Below are positions 17,223-29,147 of a stretch of DNA of 64,000 nucleotides, in pieces; positions within the stretch are counted from its first letter, which is position 1; each line of letters begins with the position of its first letter. Both the position numbers and the translations under genes were made by a program. Source of the stretch: Mesorhizobium sp. M1C.F.Ca.ET.210.01.1.1 (lineage in GTDB: Bacteria > Pseudomonadota > Alphaproteobacteria > Rhizobiales > Rhizobiaceae); the NCBI RefSeq assembly GCF_004791585.1, contig NZ_SRUU01000004.1:1-64000 (forward strand). Reading direction: 5' to 3'. The notes under the pieces are model-generated. The model was not told the DNA's origin. It ran no database searches and worked only from the letters and a program-made list of their open reading frames with translations.

Positions 17223-19195
17223 CAGAGCATCATCCAGGTGACGAGAGCGGCCACGCCGATCAGCATGGCGAAGGCATAGTGGTAGAGATAACCGGTCTGC
17301 AGCTTGACGACCCGGTTGGTGACGTCGACGACGCGCGCCGAAATGCCGTCGGGACCGAGGCCATCGATGATCGCGCCGTCACCAGTCTTCCACAGGAACC
17401 TGCCGAGGCGCTTTGCCGGCCGCACGAACAGGACGTCGTAGAGCTCGTCGAAGTACCATTTGTTGAGCAGGAAGCCGTAAAGCAGGCGATGATTGGCGGC
17501 GACGCTCCGCGGCAGTTCCGGCGAGCGGATATAGAACTTCCAGGCGACCGCGAAGCCGATGACCATGGCGATGAACGGCGCCAGTTCCACCCACAGCGGC
17601 AATTCGTGGATCTCGTGCAGGATGTGGTTCTCCGGCAGCGTGAACAGCGACGCCTTCCAGAATTCGCCATAGCCCTCGCCGATGAAGGCGCCGTGGAATA
17701 TGAGGCCGGCAAAGAGCGCGCCGGCCGCCAGCACATAGAGCGGCACCAGCATCACCGGCGGCGATTCATGGACGTGATGCATGACCTCGTGGCTCGCGCG
17801 CGGCTCGCCGTGGAAGGTCATGAAGATCAGCCGCCAGGAATAGAAGCTGGTGAAGCAGGCGGCGATCACGAGCAGGATGAACGCGAAGCCGGCGACTGCA
17901 TTGTGGCTGGCAAAGGACGTCTCGATGATGGCGTCCTTGGAGAAGAAGCCGGCGGTGCCGATGACTGTCGCCGGGATGCCGACGCCGGTCAGCGCCAGCG
18001 TGCCGACCACCATCATCCAGTAGGTCTTCGGGATCAGCGTTCTCAACCCGCCCATCTTGCGCATGTCCTGCTCATCGGAGACGGCATGGATGACCGAGCC
18101 CGAGCCAAGGAACAAAAGCGCCTTGAAGAAGGCGTGCGTGAACAGGTGGAAGATCGCCGCGCCATAGGCGCCGACGCCGAGCGCCACGAACATGTAACCG
18201 AGCTGCGAGCAGGTCGAATAGGCGATGACGCGCTTGATGTCGTTCTGGACCAGACCGACAGTGGCGGCGAAGAAGGCGGTGACGGCGCCGATGAAGGTGA
18301 CGACGGTGAGCGCCGAATGCGACAGCTCGAACAGCGGCGAGAGCCTCGCCAGCATGAAAACGCCGGCCGTCACCATGGTCGCGGCATGGATCAGCGCCGA
18401 GACGGGTGTCGGGCCTTCCATGGCGTCGGGCAGCCAGGTGTGCAGCGGCACCTGCGCCGACTTGCCCATGGCGCCCATGAAGAGCAGCAGGCAGACCACC
18501 GTCAGCGCCGTGTGCTTGTCGAGCGCATGGCCGAGAAAGGTCAGCACCGCGGCCCCCTCCGGCGCGCCTTCGGCCGGGAGGAAGGAGGCGGCATTTGCAA
18601 AGACCGTGCCGAGATTGACCGAGCCGAACAGCACGAAGACGCCGAAGATGCCGAGCGCGAAGCCGAAATCGCCGACGCGGTTGACGACGAAGGCTTTGAT
18701 CGCCGCGGCGTTGGCGGAGGGCTTCTTGTACCAGAAGCCGATCAGCAGGTAGGAGGCGAGGCCGACACCTTCCCAGCCGAAGAACATCTGCACAAGGTTG
18801 TCGGCCGTCACCAGCATCAGCATCGCGAAGGTGAAGAGCGAAAGATAGGCGAAGAAGCGCGGCCGGTCCGGATCGTGGTGCATGTAGCCGATCGAATAGA
18901 TGTGGACCAGCGCCGACACCGTGTTGACGACGACCAGCATCACGACCGTCAGCGTGTCGATCCTCAGCGCCCAGGCGGCATCGAGCCCGCCGGCCTGGAT
19001 CCAGCGCAGCACCGGCACGGTGAACACCTCGCCGTGGCCGAAGCCGACAGTGAAGAAGGCGATCCACGACAGCACCCCCGCGATCACTAGGAAGCCGGAG
19101 GTGATGTATTCGGATGCCTTGGCGCCGAGCGAGTTGCCGAACAGGCCGACAATCAGGAAGCCGAGCAGCGGAAGGAAGACGATGGCCTGGTACAT
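17222..19195 (-). CDS. nuoL: NADH-quinone oxidoreductase subunit L
   Basis: The largest membrane subunit of complex I, 657 residues, with 14 core spans plus the long C-terminal lateral helix and final span expected of NuoL. The segment [20 protein letters not shown] is diagnostic, as are the GWEGVGL and YSIGYM segments in the N-terminal half. I chose the ATG at 19195 ([12 protein letters not shown]), preceded by GGGAAC; a TTG at 19210 would add five residues and overlap nuoK. Confidence 0.96.
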   Translation of the reverse strand: MYQAIVFLPLLGFLIVGLFGNSLGAKASEYITSGFLVIAGVLSWIAFFTVGFGHGEVFTVPVLRWIQAGGLDAAWALRIDTLTVVMLVVVNTVSALVHIYSIGYMHHDPDRPRFFAYLSLFTFAMLMLVTADNLVQMFFGWEGVGLASYLLIGFWYKKPSANAAAIKAFVVNRVGDFGFALGIFGVFVLFGSVNLGTVFANAASFLPAEGAPEGAAVLTFLGHALDKHTALTVVCLLLFMGAMGKSAQVPLHTWLPDAMEGPTPVSALIHAATMVTAGVFMLARLSPLFELSHSALTVVTFIGAVTAFFAATVGLVQNDIKRVIAYSTCSQLGYMFVALGVGAYGAAIFHLFTHAFFKALLFLGSGSVIHAVSDEQDMRKMGGLRTLIPKTYWMMVVGTLALTGVGIPATVIGTAGFFSKDAIIETSFASHNAVAGFAFILLVIAACFTSFYSWRLIFMTFHGEPRASHEVMHHVHESPPVMLVPLYVLAAGALFAGLIFHGAFIGEGYGEFWKASLFTLPENHILHEIHELPLWVELAPFIAMVIGFAVAWKFYIRSPELPRSVAANHRLLYGFLLNKWYFDELYDVLFVRPAKRLGRFLWKTGDGAIIDGLGPDGISARVVDVTNRVVKLQTGYLYHYAFAMLIGVAALVTWMML

Positions 19196-19206
19196 GGTTG
19201 TTCCCG

Positions 19207-19515
19207 TCAACCCTTCATCTGGTTCACGTCTTCGACCGCGATCGAGCCGCGGTTGCGGAAGAAGACGACAAGAATGGCAAGTCCGATCGCGGCTTCCGCC
19301 GCGGCGACCGTCAGCACGAACAGGGCGAACACCTGCCCGACAAGGTCATGCAGCGCCGCCGAGAAGGCGACGAAGTTGATGTTGACCGCAAGCAGGATCA
19401 GCTCGATCGACATCAGGATGACGATGATGTTGCGGCGGTTCAAAAAGATGCCGAACACGCCGAGCGTGAACAGGATCGCCGATACGGTGAGATAATGCGC
19501 GATGCCGACGACCAT
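19207..19515 (-). CDS. nuoK: NADH-quinone oxidoreductase subunit K
   Basis: The 102-residue protein has three spans with the two conserved membrane glutamates of NuoK in the segments [11 protein letters not shown] and [11 protein letters not shown]. It is a proton-channel subunit of complex I next to NuoJ. Length and order match the family. It lies one base after nuoJ and 11 bp before nuoL. Confidence 0.96.
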   Translation of the reverse strand: MVVGIAHYLTVSAILFTLGVFGIFLNRRNIIVILMSIELILLAVNINFVAFSAALHDLVGQVFALFVLTVAAAEAAIGLAILVVFFRNRGSIAVEDVNQMKG

Positions 19516-19516
19516 C

Positions 19517-20137
19517 TCAGATGCCCTCGCCCGACTTGACCTTGCGGATTTCCATGCCCGTCGCCGGCGTGCGGCCGACCTGGGCGGCGATCGACTGCCG
19601 CTTGACGCCTTCCTTGTGGCGCAGGGTCAGCACGATGGCGCCGATCATGGCGACCAGGAGCACGAGGCCGGCGATCTGGAAGTAGTAGAGGTAGTCCGTG
19701 TAGAGGATGTCGCCGAGCGCGGCCGTGTTGGAGCGCGTGGCGAGGTCCGGCGTTGCCTTCGCCACCGTCGAGGCAAGCTGCGGCGCGAAGCTGTAGCCGC
19801 CCAGCACGACGATCAGCTCCGCCGCCAGGATCAGCCCGACCAGCGCGCCGATCGGCGCATATTGCAGCGCGCCCTGCTTCATCTCGGCGAAGTCGACGTC
19901 GAGCATCATGACGACGAACAGGAACAGCACCATCACCGCGCCGACATAGACGACGAGCAGGATCATCGCCAGGAACTCGGCGCCCGTCAGCATGAACAGG
20001 CCGGCGGCATTGAAGAAGGTGAGGATCAGGAACAGCACGGAATGCACGGGATTGCGCGACGAAATGACCATGAAGGCCGACGCCACCGCGACAAAGGCGA
20101 AGAGGTAGAAAAAGGCCGCCTCTAGTCCACTCAGCAT
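19517..20137 (-). CDS. nuoJ: NADH-quinone oxidoreductase subunit J
   Basis: The 206-residue membrane subunit of complex I has five spans, with the conserved segment [18 protein letters not shown] near residues 63-80 and a soluble C-terminus. It begins after a 125-bp gap behind nuoI, the largest gap in this operon; I see no gene or clear terminator in that gap. The ATG at 20137 has GGGGAAC-like sequence upstream. Confidence 0.95.
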   Translation of the reverse strand: MLSGLEAAFFYLFAFVAVASAFMVISSRNPVHSVLFLILTFFNAAGLFMLTGAEFLAMILLVVYVGAVMVLFLFVVMMLDVDFAEMKQGALQYAPIGALVGLILAAELIVVLGGYSFAPQLASTVAKATPDLATRSNTAALGDILYTDYLYYFQIAGLVLLVAMIGAIVLTLRHKEGVKRQSIAAQVGRTPATGMEIRKVKSGEGI

Positions 20138-20262
20138 GGGGTTCCCCCGGGTTCCTGTCCGAACAATGGGCTCAGCGCCGCTGCTCGATGTCGCCGCCGC
20201 CTCCGGCTGGCAAAGTTGCGTTTCCTTAGACGAGGCCCCTCGCCCCGTCCATGCGTCAAATG

Positions 20263-20754
20263 TCAGCGATAGGGCGCGTCCAGCGCGATGTTGCGCGCCA
20301 GTTCCCGCTCCCAGCGATCGCCGTTCGCGAGCAGCTTTTCCTTATTGTAGTAAAGCTCCTCGCGCGTCTCGGTCGCGAATTCGAAATTCGGCCCCTCGAC
20401 GATGGCGTCGACCGGGCAGGCTTCCTGGCAGAAGCCGCAATAGATGCACTTCACCATGTCGATGTCGTAGCGCACGGTGCGCCGCGTGCCGTCGTTGCGG
20501 CGCGGGCCCGCCTCGATGGTGATCGCCTGCGCCGGGCAAATCGCCTCGCAGAGCTTGCAGGCGATGCAGCGCTCCTCGCCGTTGGGGTAGCGGCGCAGCG
20601 CGTGCTCGCCGCGGAAGCGCGGGCTCACCGGCCCCTTCTCGTGCGGATAGTTGATCGTCTCCTTCGGCGCGAAGAACTGGCGCATCGACAGGAAGAAGGC
20701 GCTGACGAAATCCTTCAGCAGCAGCGCCTTTGCGGCTTGGCCAAGAGCGGACAT
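20263..20754 (-). CDS. nuoI: NADH-quinone oxidoreductase subunit I
   Basis: The 163-residue subunit carries the two [4Fe-4S] clusters N6a and N6b of complex I. Two full CxxCxxCxxxCP motifs are present: Cys63-66-69-73 and Cys103-106-109-113. An amphipathic N-terminal helix (about residues 8-28) anchors it to the membrane arm. The start [12 protein letters not shown] at 20754 shares a base with the nuoH stop; the much longer frame upstream is antisense-like noise over nuoH. Confidence 0.97.
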   Translation of the reverse strand: MSALGQAAKALLLKDFVSAFFLSMRQFFAPKETINYPHEKGPVSPRFRGEHALRRYPNGEERCIACKLCEAICPAQAITIEAGPRRNDGTRRTVRYDIDMVKCIYCGFCQEACPVDAIVEGPNFEFATETREELYYNKEKLLANGDRWERELARNIALDAPYR

Positions 20755-21797
20755 CACGCAAACCCCGTGATCTTGAGGAAGGCCGCGGTGGCAACCACCA
20801 TGAACAGCGAGATCGGCAGGAACACCTTCCAGCCCAATCGCATCAGTTGGTCGTAGCGGTAACGCGGCACGAATGCCTTCACCATCGAGAACATGAAGAA
20901 GACCAGGCAGACCTTGAGCACGAACCAGATCAAGCCCGGCACCCAGGTGAAGGGCGCGAAGTCGAACGGTGGCAGCCAGCCGCCCAGGAACAGAATGGTG
21001 GCCAACGCGCACATCAGGACGACGGCGACATATTCGCCCAGGAAGAAGAGCAGGAACGGCGTCGAGGAATACTCGACCATGTGGCCGGCGACGAGTTCCG
21101 ATTCCGCCTCCACCAGATCGAAAGGCGGACGGTTCGTCTCGGCCAGCGCCGAGATGAAGAAGACGACGAACATCGGGAACAGCGACAGCCAGTGCCAGTC
21201 GAGGAAGGTGTTGGGCAGGCCGAGCCTGGTGCCGAGGCCATCCTGCTGCGACATGACGATGTCGGAGAGGTTGAGCGAGCCGACGCAAAGCAGCACCGTG
21301 ACGATGACGAAGCCGATCGAGACCTCGTAGGACACCATCTGCGCGGCCGAGCGCAGCGCGCCGAGGAACGGATATTTCGAATTCGACGCCCAGCCGCCCA
21401 TGATCACGCCATAGACCTCCAGCGAGGAGATGGCGAAGACATAGAGAATGCCGACATTGATGTTGGCGATCGCCCAGCCGTCATTGACCGGAATGACGGC
21501 CCAGGCCGAGATCGCCAGCACCGCCGACACCAGCGGCGCAAGAAGGAAGACGCCCTTGTTGGCGCCGGACGGGATCACCGGCTCCTTGAAGACGAATTTC
21601 AAAAGGTCGGCGAAGGCCTGCAGCGTGCCCCAGGGACCGACGACGTTCGGGCCGCGGCGCAGTTGCACCGCCGCCCAGATCTTGCGGTCGGCATAGAGCA
21701 CATAAGCCACGAAGATCAGAAGAACGACGATCAGCACGACCGACTTCAACAGGATCAGCAGCGCCGGCAGAACGTAGAAGGAGAAGAAGGTGTCCAT
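20754..21797 (-). CDS. nuoH: NADH-quinone oxidoreductase subunit H
   Basis: The 347-residue membrane subunit forms part of the quinone chamber of complex I. Eight spans are visible, and the conserved segments [40 protein letters not shown] and the final [14 protein letters not shown] are all present. I chose the ATG at 21797 ([10 protein letters not shown]); the frame runs on to 21845 inside nuoG. It is separated from nuoG by two bases. Confidence 0.97.
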   Translation of the reverse strand: MDTFFSFYVLPALLILLKSVVLIVVLLIFVAYVLYADRKIWAAVQLRRGPNVVGPWGTLQAFADLLKFVFKEPVIPSGANKGVFLLAPLVSAVLAISAWAVIPVNDGWAIANINVGILYVFAISSLEVYGVIMGGWASNSKYPFLGALRSAAQMVSYEVSIGFVIVTVLLCVGSLNLSDIVMSQQDGLGTRLGLPNTFLDWHWLSLFPMFVVFFISALAETNRPPFDLVEAESELVAGHMVEYSSTPFLLFFLGEYVAVVLMCALATILFLGGWLPPFDFAPFTWVPGLIWFVLKVCLVFFMFSMVKAFVPRYRYDQLMRLGWKVFLPISLFMVVATAAFLKITGFA

Positions 21798-21799
21798 GC

Positions 21800-23881
21800 T
21801 TATTCTGCCGCCTGCTTGAAGCCGCTCTTGGCCAGCGCCGAGCATTCGGCCATCACGGCAGAGGCCCGCGCGATCGGGTTGGTCAGATAGAAGTCCTTCA
21901 CCGGCGAGGTGAAGGTGCCCTTGTTCAGCCGCCCGCCGAGCTTCGCCGCCTTGGCGATGTCGTCGGCGCTGCCAGCCAGGACCTGGTCGATGCGGGCGAG
22001 ATGCGGATATTCGCCATAGAGCTTGGCACGCAGCTGCGCCAGGCTGTCGAAGGGCAGCTTCTTGCCGAGCACGTCTGAAAGCGCCCGCAGGATCGCCCAG
22101 TCCTCGCGCGCCTCGCCAGGCGCAAAGCCGGCGCGGTTGGTCTGCTGCACGCGGCCTTCCGTGTTGACATAGGTGCCGGATTTTTCCGTGTAGGCCGCGG
22201 CCGGCAGGATGACATTGGCGCGATGCGCGCCGGCGTCGCCATGCGTGCCAATATAGACGACAAAGGCGCCGCCGGTCTTGGCCATGTCGATCTCATCGGC
22301 GCCAAGCAGGAACAGTAGGTCCGTATCGCCCAGCATCGCCGCGACGTTCTTGCCGCCCTCGGCCGGCACGAAGCCGACATCGAGGCCGCCGACTCTGGCG
22401 GCTGCATTGTGCAGCACCGCAAAGCCGTTCCAGTCGGCCGTGACCGCATCGACGGCTGCCGCCAGCTTTGCCGCCTGGCCGAGCACCGCAGCACCATCCG
22501 CGCGCGCCAACGCGCCCTGGCCGACGATGATCAGCGGATGCACCGCCTTCTTCAGCACCTCGAAGAACTTGCCGTTGCCGTCGGCCAGGTCCTTCAGGGA
22601 TTCAGGGCCGGCGCCGATGAGCTCATAGTCGTAGCGCGTGTCGCCGATCTCGCCGATGACGCCCACCGGCAAATTGCCGACGCGCCAGCGCTTGCGGATG
22701 CGGGCGTTGAGCACCGAGGCCTCGAAGCGCGGATTGGCACCGACGATCAGCACCGCATCGGCTTGCTCGATGCCCTCGATGGTCGGATTGAAGATGTAGC
22801 TGGCGCGGCCGAGCGACGGATCGAGCGCTGCGCCATCCTGGCGGCAGTCGATGCTCTTGGAGCCGAGCGCCGTCATCAGAAGCTTGAGCGCGTAGATTTC
22901 CTCGACCGCTGCAAGGTCGCCGGCAATGGCGCCGATGCGCTCGGGCGCGGTCTTGCCCACCTCTTCCTTGATCGCCGCAAAAGCTTCCGCCCAGCTTGCC
23001 GCAACGAGCCTGCCGTTGTTGCGCACATAGGGGCGATCGAGGCGCTGCGTGCGCAGGCCGTCCCAGATGAAGCGGGTCTTGTCGGAAATCCACTCCTCGT
23101 TCACCGCTTCGTTGACGCGCGGCAGGATGCGCATCACCTCGCGGCCTCTCGAATCGACGCGGATCGCCGAACCGACGGCGTCCATGACGTCGATCGATTC
23201 CGTCTTGGTCAGCTCCCACGGCCGCGCCTGGAAAGCGAACGGCTTGGAGGTCAGCGCGCCGACCGGGCAGAGGTCGATGACGTTGCCCTGCAGTTCCGAG
23301 GTCATCGCCTGTTCGAGATAGGTGGTGATCTCGGCATCCTCGCCGCGGCCGATCAGGCCGAGTTCGGAAATGCCGGCGACCTCGGTGGTGAAGCGGACGC
23401 AGCGCGTGCAGTGGATGCAGCGGTTCATCACCGTCTTCACCAGCGGGCCGATATACTTGTCTTCGACCGCGCGCTTGTTCTCATGATAGCGCGAGGAATC
23501 GACGCCGAAGGCCATCGCCTGGTCCTGCAGGTCGCACTCACCCCCCTGGTCGCAGATCGGGCAATCCAGCGGATGGTTGATCAGCAGGAACTCCATCACG
23601 CCTTCGCGGGCCTTCTTGACCATCGGCGTGTTGGTGAAGATCTCCGGCGGCTCGCCGTTCGGGCCGGGGCGCAGGTCGCGCACGCCCATGGCGCAGGAGG
23701 CCTGCGGCTTGGGCGGGCCGCCCTTCACCTCGATCAGGCACATGCGGCAGTTGCCGGCGATCGACAGCCGCTCATGGAAGCAGAAGCGCGGCACTTCAGC
23801 GCCGGCGTCCTCGGCCGCCTGCAGCAGCGTGTAGTGGTCGGGTACCGTGATCTCTTTCCCGTCGACCTTTAGCTTTGCCAT
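21800..23881 (-). CDS. nuoG: NADH-quinone oxidoreductase subunit G
   Basis: The 693-residue peripheral subunit carries iron-sulfur clusters N1b, N4 and N5. The N-terminal ferredoxin domain has the Cys pattern of [15 protein letters not shown], followed by [13 protein letters not shown], the histidine-ligated site, and [10 protein letters not shown] with a distant CPVGALTS. The C-terminal two thirds is the molybdopterin-oxidoreductase-like domain, reduced and without cofactor motifs, as normal for NuoG. I chose the ATG at 23881 ([12 protein letters not shown]). A 74-bp gap separates it from the HhH-protein gene upstream. Confidence 0.96.
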   Translation of the reverse strand: MAKLKVDGKEITVPDHYTLLQAAEDAGAEVPRFCFHERLSIAGNCRMCLIEVKGGPPKPQASCAMGVRDLRPGPNGEPPEIFTNTPMVKKAREGVMEFLLINHPLDCPICDQGGECDLQDQAMAFGVDSSRYHENKRAVEDKYIGPLVKTVMNRCIHCTRCVRFTTEVAGISELGLIGRGEDAEITTYLEQAMTSELQGNVIDLCPVGALTSKPFAFQARPWELTKTESIDVMDAVGSAIRVDSRGREVMRILPRVNEAVNEEWISDKTRFIWDGLRTQRLDRPYVRNNGRLVAASWAEAFAAIKEEVGKTAPERIGAIAGDLAAVEEIYALKLLMTALGSKSIDCRQDGAALDPSLGRASYIFNPTIEGIEQADAVLIVGANPRFEASVLNARIRKRWRVGNLPVGVIGEIGDTRYDYELIGAGPESLKDLADGNGKFFEVLKKAVHPLIIVGQGALARADGAAVLGQAAKLAAAVDAVTADWNGFAVLHNAAARVGGLDVGFVPAEGGKNVAAMLGDTDLLFLLGADEIDMAKTGGAFVVYIGTHGDAGAHRANVILPAAAYTEKSGTYVNTEGRVQQTNRAGFAPGEAREDWAILRALSDVLGKKLPFDSLAQLRAKLYGEYPHLARIDQVLAGSADDIAKAAKLGGRLNKGTFTSPVKDFYLTNPIARASAVMAECSALAKSGFKQAAE

Positions 23882-23955
23882 TCGCCTCAAACCCTCGCGG
23901 ATTTCCCGCAATCTCTCTTTCCGGGCGCGATTGACGCCGCGCCCGGCACTTCATC

Positions 23956-24639
23956 TCAGTACTTCGCGGCCAGCGCCGCCGCTTGGGCGGTCCAGTCGTC
24001 GCGGCCGATGCGGCCGGCGAGCGACAGGTAGTCCTCGACCCAGGCGATCTCTCCCGACGTCCAGGCGGCGATCTGGGCATAGGTCCAGATGCCGAGGCCG
24101 TTCAGCACTTTCTCCAGCTTCGGCCCGATGCCCGAGATCGACTTCAGATCCGAAGGCGTCGCCGGCTTGTCGATCGCCGTGGGCTGCCTGAAATCTTCCG
24201 GCATCAGCCCGCCGGCCGGGGCTTCCGCGACCGTGTCGGCGCCTGTGGCGTCAAGCGCCTTCTCGGTGGCGTTCGCCGCGATGTCGGTGACGTCCCTGGC
24301 AAATATCTGCGCCTCGGCGATCAGCGTCTCGGTCGCCTTGCGCGCCTTGGACAGATTGTTGGCCGCTTCGGTCCGCGCCTCGAGATCCTCGAGGAACGGC
24401 TGGAACATGCGCTGCGACGCCTCGAAGGCGCCGGAGAGCGCTCCCAGCCAGACGCCAAGCGCGTGATTGGCAAAACCGATGCCGAGCGCCGACATCGCCG
24501 CCGTCCCCGCGACAGGATGCGCCATGAGGTTGACGGCGCTGGCCATCTCCTTCGGCATCATCTTGGTCAGGTCCTGGTTCATCTTCTCGATCTGGTCCAA
24601 ATAGGGCATCAGCGGGTAGGCTATCGAATACGGCGCCAT
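23956..24639 (-). CDS. Complex I operon protein with C-terminal helix-hairpin-helix domain
   Basis: This 227-residue protein lies between nuoF and nuoG and is not one of the 14 core subunits. The N-terminal 130 residues are helical and amphipathic, with a glycine-alanine segment (AGTAAMSALGIGFANHA) and a later Ala-rich coiled stretch, a bit like phasins. From about residue 163 a helix-hairpin-helix module begins with DLKSISGIGPKLEKVLNGLG and ends in GRIGRDDW. The same module closes NuoE in this operon: I count about 36 identical positions of 65. That suggests a role at or near complex I, perhaps assembly. I chose the ATG at 24639 because AGGAG lies six bases upstream; the ATG at 24645 is too close to it. 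No known name. Confidence 0.75.
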   Translation of the reverse strand: MAPYSIAYPLMPYLDQIEKMNQDLTKMMPKEMASAVNLMAHPVAGTAAMSALGIGFANHALGVWLGALSGAFEASQRMFQPFLEDLEARTEAANNLSKARKATETLIAEAQIFARDVTDIAANATEKALDATGADTVAEAPAGGLMPEDFRQPTAIDKPATPSDLKSISGIGPKLEKVLNGLGIWTYAQIAAWTSGEIAWVEDYLSLAGRIGRDDWTAQAAALAAKY

Positions 24640-24714
24640 AGACATCTCCTGGTCGTTTCTTCGTATGCCCGCCCCTGCTTTTCCGTCCCGGGCGATTGCC
24701 CGTCTTCACAAATT

Positions 24715-26019
24715 CTATTCCGCCGCCACCATCACCGGTTCGACCCGGTGCGCGTTGCGCGAAAACTCGTCGATACGGCGTTCCACCTCGCCGCGGAAGT
24801 GGCGCATCAGGCCCTGGATCGGCCAGGCAGCCGCATCGCCCAGCGCGCAGATCGTGTGGCCCTCGACCTGCTTGGTGACGTCGAGCAGCATGTCGATCTC
24901 GCGCTTCTGCGCCTCGCCGCGCACGAGCCGCTCCATCACCCGCCACATCCAGCCGGTGCCTTCGCGGCAAGGCGTGCACTGGCCGCAGCTCTCATGCTTG
25001 TAGAAGTAGGAGAGGCGCGCGATCGCCTTCACGATATCGGTCGACTTGTCCATGACGATGACGGCCGCCGTGCCGAGGCCGGATTTGAGGTCGCGCAACG
25101 CGTCGAAATCCATCGGCGCATCGATGATCTGCTCCGCCGGCACCAGCGGCACCGAGGCGCCGCCCGGGATGACCGCCAGCAGATTGTCCCAGCCGCCCCG
25201 GATGCCGCCGCAATGCGTCTCGATCAGCTCGCGGAACGGGATCGACATCGCCTCTTCGAAGGTGCACGGATTGTTGACGTGGCCGGAAACGCAGAACAGC
25301 TTGGTGCCGGCATTGTTCGGCCGGCCGAAGGACGAGAACCAGGCAGCGCCCCGGCGCAGGATGGTCGGTGCCACGGCGATCGATTCGACGTTGTTGACGG
25401 TGGTCGGGCAGCCGTAGAGGCCGACATTGGCCGGGAACGGCGGCTTCAGCCTTGGCTGGCCCTTCTTGCCTTCGAGGCTTTCGAGCAGCGCCGTCTCTTC
25501 GCCGCAGATATAGGCCCCGGCGCCATGGTGCATGTAGACGTCGAAGTCGTAGCCGGAGGTGTTGTTCTTGCCGATGAGCTTCGCCGCATAGGCCTCGTCG
25601 ATGGCGCGCTGCAGCGCCTCGCGCTCGCGGATGAACTCGCCGCGCACATAGATATAGGCGGCGATCGCGCCCATGGCGAAGCCGGCGACCAGCGCGCCTT
25701 CGACCAGCGTGTGCGGATCGTTGCGCAGGATGTCGCGGTCCTTGCAGGTGCCGGGCTCGGATTCGTCGGCATTGATGACGAGGTAGCTCGGCCGCCCGTC
25801 GCTCTGCTTGGGCATGAACGACCATTTGAGGCCGGTTGGGAAACCGGCGCCGCCGCGACCGCGCAGGCCGCTCGCTTTCATCTCGTTGACGATCCAGTCG
25901 CGCCCCTTGGCGATAAGGCCGGGCGTGTCGTCCCAGATGCCGCGCGCCTGCGCTCCGGCCAGCGACTTGTCGAACAGGCCGTAGATATTGGTGAAGATGC
26001 GGTCTTTGTCCTGAAGCAT
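24715..26019 (-). CDS. nuoF: NADH-quinone oxidoreductase subunit F
   Basis: The 434-residue subunit binds FMN and NADH and the [4Fe-4S] cluster N3. The FMN/NADH site shows as [16 protein letters not shown] near residues 51-66 and [14 protein letters not shown]. The cluster ligands are in [15 protein letters not shown] and HTICALGD. All match the family in spacing. The start codon at 26019 follows GAGGGACG. It begins 10 bp after the nuoE stop. Confidence 0.97.
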   Translation of the reverse strand: MLQDKDRIFTNIYGLFDKSLAGAQARGIWDDTPGLIAKGRDWIVNEMKASGLRGRGGAGFPTGLKWSFMPKQSDGRPSYLVINADESEPGTCKDRDILRNDPHTLVEGALVAGFAMGAIAAYIYVRGEFIREREALQRAIDEAYAAKLIGKNNTSGYDFDVYMHHGAGAYICGEETALLESLEGKKGQPRLKPPFPANVGLYGCPTTVNNVESIAVAPTILRRGAAWFSSFGRPNNAGTKLFCVSGHVNNPCTFEEAMSIPFRELIETHCGGIRGGWDNLLAVIPGGASVPLVPAEQIIDAPMDFDALRDLKSGLGTAAVIVMDKSTDIVKAIARLSYFYKHESCGQCTPCREGTGWMWRVMERLVRGEAQKREIDMLLDVTKQVEGHTICALGDAAAWPIQGLMRHFRGEVERRIDEFSRNAHRVEPVMVAAE

Positions 26020-26029
26020 TGTTCGTCCC

Positions 26030-27337
26030 TCAGACCGGCTTCTTGCCGAACACGCGGATGTATTCGGCGACGCCGCCCTTGGCGAGCGCCTTGGCCTGCT
26101 TCACCCAGTCGTCACGTTCGATGCGGCCACGGAAATTGAGATAGCCGTCGACCCATTCGCGCTCCGCCTTCTTCCACGCGGCAACCTGGCCGAAAGTGTA
26201 GATGCCGAGCGAATGCAAGGTGCCTTCGATCTTCGGACCGACGCCGGAGATCAGCTTGAGATCGTCGACCGTTGCCGGGCGCTCGATGCCGGCCGGGCGG
26301 TTCTTGTCCTCGAGCGATGGCTTCGCGGTTTTGGTGGCTGGCTGCTTGGTTTCGGGCGACTTGAAGGCGGAGGCCGGCTCGGCCTTGGTTATCGGCCCGC
26401 TGCGCGGCTTCGAGACCCCTTCGACTTCGGGAGAAGCCTGGTTGGCGTTGGCCGCGGAGTGGCGCGGCGCCCTGACGCTGGCCGCCTTCTCGGTGGCCGG
26501 CGAAACCTTGACCGGCGACGGCGTCTTCAGCGCCGGGCTGGTTTCGGGTGCGTCGGTTTTCGGCTTGCCGCTTTTCGAAGGCCCGACCGGACCCGAGGCC
26601 GCCGGCGCGGCAGGCGCCTGCGAGACGACGGCGGCAGGAGCAGCGGCCGGTGCCGCGGCAGCGGCTTGCCTGGCCGCCTTCGCCGCGGCCTTGGCTTCCT
26701 TGTCGCGGGTCGCCTTCAGGATCGCCTTCTCGCTCGTGAGCGTCGTGAGACCGGAAGCAGGCTCCGAACCCGTGCGGCCGTTCTGCGGGCCGGGCTTTAC
26801 AGTGGCGCCCTTGCCGGCCTCATAGAGATCGATGATCTCGGCCAGGCGCTCCGGCGTCAGGTCCTCAAACGTGTCCTTGAAGATCATCACCATCGGCGCG
26901 TTGACGCAGGCGCCGAGGCATTCGACCTCCTCCCACGACAGCGTGCCTTTTTCATTGGTGTGGAACTGATCGTGATGGATCTTCGAGCGGCAGACATCCA
27001 TCAGCGCTTCCGAGCCGCGCAACATGCAGGGCGTGGTGCCGCAGACCTGGATGTGGGCACGGGTGCCGACCGGATTGAGCTGGTACTGTGTGTAGAAGGT
27101 CGCGACCTCGAGGCCGCGGATGCGCGGCATGCCGAGCATGTCGGAGATCGTCTCGATCGCCGCCTTGGTGACCCAGCCTTCCTGCTCCTGCGCCAGCATC
27201 AGCAGCGGGATGATCGCCGACTGCTCGCGCCCTTTCGGATATTTGGCGATCCACTGCTTGGCCGCCGCCGTGTTCGCCTTGTTGAAGGCGAAGGAGGCTG
27301 GCTGGACGCTGGCATCTGCGAGACGGCGGACTGACAT
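26030..27337 (-). CDS. nuoE: NADH-quinone oxidoreductase subunit E with long C-terminal extension
   Basis: The first 180 residues are the thioredoxin-like NuoE domain with [2Fe-2S] ligands Cys99, Cys104, Cys140 and Cys144. It works with NuoF and NuoG in the NADH-oxidising arm. The protein is 435 residues, against about 170-240 for ordinary NuoE. Residues 185-355 are a low-complexity linker rich in Ala, Pro, Lys and Ser, and residues 358-435 form a helix-hairpin-helix module ([14 protein letters not shown]...GRIERDDW) like that of the neighbouring 227-residue protein. Such tails are known in alphaproteobacterial NuoE, but their role is unclear to me. It is adjacent to nuoD with no gap. Confidence 0.95.
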   Translation of the reverse strand: MSVRRLADASVQPASFAFNKANTAAAKQWIAKYPKGREQSAIIPLLMLAQEQEGWVTKAAIETISDMLGMPRIRGLEVATFYTQYQLNPVGTRAHIQVCGTTPCMLRGSEALMDVCRSKIHHDQFHTNEKGTLSWEEVECLGACVNAPMVMIFKDTFEDLTPERLAEIIDLYEAGKGATVKPGPQNGRTGSEPASGLTTLTSEKAILKATRDKEAKAAAKAARQAAAAAPAAAPAAVVSQAPAAPAASGPVGPSKSGKPKTDAPETSPALKTPSPVKVSPATEKAASVRAPRHSAANANQASPEVEGVSKPRSGPITKAEPASAFKSPETKQPATKTAKPSLEDKNRPAGIERPATVDDLKLISGVGPKIEGTLHSLGIYTFGQVAAWKKAEREWVDGYLNFRGRIERDDWVKQAKALAKGGVAEYIRVFGKKPV

Positions 27338-28528
27338 TTAGCGATCGACCTCACCAAACACGATGTCGAGGGAGCCAAGCACGGCGGTGACGTCGGCCAG
27401 CATGTGGCCGCGGCACAGGAAATCCATGGCCTGCAGATGCGCGAAGCCTGGCGCGCGCAGCTTGCAGCGGTAGGGCTTGTTGGTGCCGTCTGAGACGAGA
27501 TAGACGCCGAACTCGCCCTTGGGCGCCTCGACGGCCGCATAGACTTCGCCCGCCGGAACGCGATAGCCCTCGGTGTAAAGCTTGAAGTGATGGATCAGCG
27601 CTTCCATCGAGCGCTTCATGGCCGCGCGTTTCGGCGGCACCACCTTGCCGTCGAGGTTCGACACCGGACCGGCGCTTTCCTTGCCGAGCAGCAGGTCGAC
27701 GCACTGGCGCATGATCTTCGCCGACTGGCGCATCTCTTCCATGCGCACCAGATAACGGTCGTAGCAGTCGCCGTTCTTGCCGATCGGGATGTCGAAATCC
27801 ATTTCGGAATAGCATTCATAGGGCTGCGCCTTGCGCAGGTCCCAGGCGGCGCCCGAGCCGCGCACCATCACGCCCGAAAAGCCCCAGGCCCAGGCATCGG
27901 CCAGCGACACCGTGCCGATATCGACATTGCGCTGCTTGAAGATGCGGTTGGGGGTGAGCAGCGCGTCGAGGTCGTCGATCGACTTCAGGAACGGGTCGAT
28001 CCACTTGCCGATGTCCTCGATCAGTTTCTGCGGCAGGTCCTGGTGCACGCCGCCCGGCCGGAAATAGGCGGCATGCATGCGCGAGCCGGAGGCGCGTTCA
28101 TAGAACACCATCAGCTTTTCGCGCTCGACGAAGCCCCACAGTGGCGGGGTTAGCGCTCCGACGTCCATCGCCTGCGTCGTCACATTGAGGATGTGCGACA
28201 TGATGCGGCCCATTTCGGAATAGAGCACACGGATCAGCTGGCCTCGCTTCGGCACTTCGATGCCGAGCAGTCGCTCGGCGGCCAGAGCGAAGGCGTGCTC
28301 CTGGTTCATCGGCGCGCAATAGTCGAGCCGGTCGAGATAAGGCACCGCCTGCAGATAGGTCTTGGCCTCGATCAGCTTCTCGGTGCCGCGATGGAGCAGC
28401 CCGATATGCGGGTCGACGCGATCGACCACCTCGCCATCCAGCTCAAGCACCAGGCGCAAAACGCCATGTGCCGCAGGGTGTTGGGGCCCGAAGTTGATGT
28501 TGAAATTGCGGACGGAGGTCTCAGCCAT
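27338..28528 (-). CDS. nuoD: NADH-quinone oxidoreductase subunit D
   Basis: The 396-residue subunit is the hydrogenase-like 49-kDa homologue that lines the quinone site. The N-terminus [18 protein letters not shown] contains the conserved His pair, and [28 protein letters not shown] and the C-terminal [25 protein letters not shown] are typical. Length matches. It follows nuoC after nine bases. Confidence 0.97.
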   Translation of the reverse strand: MAETSVRNFNINFGPQHPAAHGVLRLVLELDGEVVDRVDPHIGLLHRGTEKLIEAKTYLQAVPYLDRLDYCAPMNQEHAFALAAERLLGIEVPKRGQLIRVLYSEMGRIMSHILNVTTQAMDVGALTPPLWGFVEREKLMVFYERASGSRMHAAYFRPGGVHQDLPQKLIEDIGKWIDPFLKSIDDLDALLTPNRIFKQRNVDIGTVSLADAWAWGFSGVMVRGSGAAWDLRKAQPYECYSEMDFDIPIGKNGDCYDRYLVRMEEMRQSAKIMRQCVDLLLGKESAGPVSNLDGKVVPPKRAAMKRSMEALIHHFKLYTEGYRVPAGEVYAAVEAPKGEFGVYLVSDGTNKPYRCKLRAPGFAHLQAMDFLCRGHMLADVTAVLGSLDIVFGEVDR

Positions 28529-28537
28529 TCTGGCGCC

Positions 28538-29143
28538 TCAATTCGTCTTGGCTTTTTCATCCCCCGGCAGGACGTAGTCCGTCCCTTCCCAAGGAGAAAG
28601 AAAATCGAAATTGCGGAATTCCTGCTTGAGCTCGACCGGCTCGTAGATCACGCGCTTGGCTTCGTCGTCGTAGCGCACCTCGACGAAGCCGGTAAGCGGG
28701 AAATCCTTGCGCAACGGATGGCCGTCAAAGCCGTAGTCGGTGAGGATGCGGCGCAGATCCGGATGATCGGAGAACAGCACGCCGTAAAGGTCGTACGTCT
28801 CGCGCTCATACCAGTCGGCGCCGGGATAGACGGCGGTCAGCGACGGCACCAGCGTCTCCTCGTCGGCCTGGACTTTCAGGCGGATGCGGACATTCTGCTT
28901 TGGCGACAAAAGGTGGTAGACGACGTCGAAGCGCTTGGCGCGCGACGGATAGTCCGCGCCGGAAATGTCGATGATCGAGATGAACTGGCAGCGCGGATCG
29001 TCGCGCAGAAAGGTCGCCACCTCGATCAGATTGCCGGGCTCGACGGAAACCGTCAGCTCGCCATAGGCAAGCACAGCTTCGCCGATGCGGCCGGCCAGCT
29101 TCTCGCCGAGATAGGTGGAGAGTTCGTTCAACGCCTGGGTCAT
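28538..29143 (-). CDS. nuoC: NADH-quinone oxidoreductase subunit C
   Basis: The 201-residue protein is the 30-kDa peripheral subunit of complex I. The family signature [20 protein letters not shown] is present near residues 117-136, then [13 protein letters not shown] chose the ATG at 29143 ([12 protein letters not shown]), just before the nuoB stop at 29148; the frame upstream of it is noise over nuoB. NuoC and NuoD are separate genes here, not fused as in E. coli. Confidence 0.96.
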   Translation of the reverse strand: MTQALNELSTYLGEKLAGRIGEAVLAYGELTVSVEPGNLIEVATFLRDDPRCQFISIIDISGADYPSRAKRFDVVYHLLSPKQNVRIRLKVQADEETLVPSLTAVYPGADWYERETYDLYGVLFSDHPDLRRILTDYGFDGHPLRKDFPLTGFVEVRYDDEAKRVIYEPVELKQEFRNFDFLSPWEGTDYVLPGDEKAKTN

Positions 29144-29147
29144 CGGC

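Noticed and set aside
13790..19090. Very long plus-strand frames (650, 440 and 630 codons) across birA and the nuoN-nuoL genes
   Set aside because: They are antisense shadows of high-GC genes. Their translations are rich in His, Arg, Asp and Gln with no family motif, while the minus strand has full nuo genes.
20138..20262. A hidden gene in the 125-bp gap between nuoJ and nuoI
   Set aside because: No frame with a ribosome binding site, no hairpin with T tract and no RNA-like structure that I can support.
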